This document shows positions 63,319-64,000 of a stretch of 64,000 bases of DNA, piece by piece (the first letter of the stretch is position 1; every line of letters begins with the position of its first letter). This DNA is from Blastocladiella emersonii ATCC 22665 (lineage: Eukaryota; Blastocladiomycota; Blastocladiomycetes; Blastocladiales; Blastocladiaceae). The position numbers were made by a program, and so were the translations under genes. The stretch lies in the NCBI GenBank assembly GCA_025594325.1, contig JANHCV010000008.1, positions 868,001 through 932,000 on the forward strand, given 5' to 3'. The notes under the pieces are model-generated. The model worked only from the letters and a program-made list of their open reading frames with translations, was not told the DNA's origin and did no database searches.

Positions 63319-64000
63319 CATCGCAAAACCTGCAGCAGCGGTTCGGGGCCCGATCGCGGCCGGATCGCGGCCAGAAAGCAGCATCTGGGCCGGATCTGTG
63401 ATATTATCCTGACGCGGACCGGATCTGGCTCAGACGCCGCGCGGGCGGCGCGAGCGGGGTCGGGGCAGCGTCTGGGCAGCGTTGGGGCGGTATCCGGCCC
63501 AGATCCGGCCCTGATCGTGCCGTGATCCTGCCCTGATCTCGCCCAGGTCCGGGACAGAGGCTGCCGTGATGCCGCCGCGAAGTGCGCACCGATCGTGTCA
63601 CTATCCCGCTCGCATCGTGGCCGGATCCGGGCACACGTCGCAGTCAGATCCTGGCCGTATCGTCGCCGGATCCGGGCCATGTCACGCTCAGATCCTGGCC
63701 GTATCGTCGCCGGATCCAGGCCATATCGCGCTCAGATCCTGACCCAGTCGGGGAGTCATCCGCAGCATTCGGGTATATATATATACAATATCATCATATC
63801 GGAACACGCTTGGGCGGCCGGCCGGCCGGCCTGCCCGCTCGCCCGCCCCCCCCCCCCCCCCCACGGTGCAACAGCGCGTGCGCGCGCGCGCGCCCTTGGC
63901 CTACTTCTTGGCCTTGGTCTTCGTTCTGCGAGGCACCGAGATGGCGAACGCCGCGAGCGTCGCCGCGCGCTTGGCGCTGGGCTTGCGCACGCGCGTCGAC
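63319..64000 (-). mobile_element. Second, inverted copy of the 7.2-kb transposon (partial, runs off the window)
   Basis: CATCGCAAAACC at 63319 begins an inverse copy of 59946 down to 59266. The only difference I noticed is the length of the C/G run (17 here, 16 there). The minus strand at 63903 encodes the C-terminus (RRTKTKAKK) of the same partner gene. Confidence 0.85.

Noticed and set aside
1-64000. Bacterial origin, suggested by high GC and dense open frames
   Set aside because: Spliceosomal-type introns with consistent donors, branch sites and acceptors restore frames in five genes, and the mobile elements are of eukaryotic type.

Overview
The window is eukaryotic, GC-rich fungal DNA. 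Genes carry short introns (50-100 nt) with GTACGT-like donors, CTGAC or CTAAC branch sites and YAG acceptors, and AATAAA follows several stops. A gene with ankyrin-like repeats plus leucine-rich repeats, together with the GC-rich paralogous families, suggests a zoosporic fungus such as a blastoclad (Allomyces-like). That placement is inference; a basidiomycete is the main alternative. No confident tRNA, rRNA or housekeeping gene was seen. The dominant content is one large paralogous family, 18 copies in 64 kb and 17 of them on the + strand. Each full copy has an N-terminal helix (pattern L..M..R...IR), often an RS-dipeptide linker, an all-helical core of about 180 residues, an unusual CX2C...HX4C zinc knuckle and a short helical tail. 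The same order, with matching short motifs, occurs in the Gag part of the Ty3/gypsy element in the middle of the window, so I read the family as Gag-derived genes. The best intact copies are at 3419-5035, 15435-17423, 17880-19448, 19688-21199, 21570-23399, 42749-44302 and 45480-46856. The others carry stops, frameshifts, truncations or insertions. Layout: 1-5 kb, three family copies. 5-7.8 kb, sparse DNA with a BTB-like fragment and tRNA-like hairpins. 7.8-10.4 kb, an unrecognised multi-exon gene. 10.7-24.8 kb, eight family copies head to tail. 24.85-36.94 kb, a nested insertion inside copy 11: a chromodomain Ty3/gypsy element with two 196-bp LTRs, whose right LTR is split by a 5.6-kb Tc1/mariner-type transposon carrying a spliced transposase and an extra gene. 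36.9-37.6 kb, the rest of copy 11. 37.8-39.5 kb, the ankyrin/LRR gene. 40.3-49.2 kb, copies 12-16. 49.2-60.07 kb, a second nested insertion (two further elements) that appears to split copy 16. 60.07-63.3 kb, copy 16 end, copies 17 and 18. 63.3 kb to the edge, a second, inverted copy of the 7.2-kb transposon, interrupting copy 18. Two features tie the array together: a CACRTG (E-box-like) site 68-120 bp upstream of at least ten start codons, and a recurring start-site sequence close to CTCCATGCAAC that is kept even when its reading frame changes.
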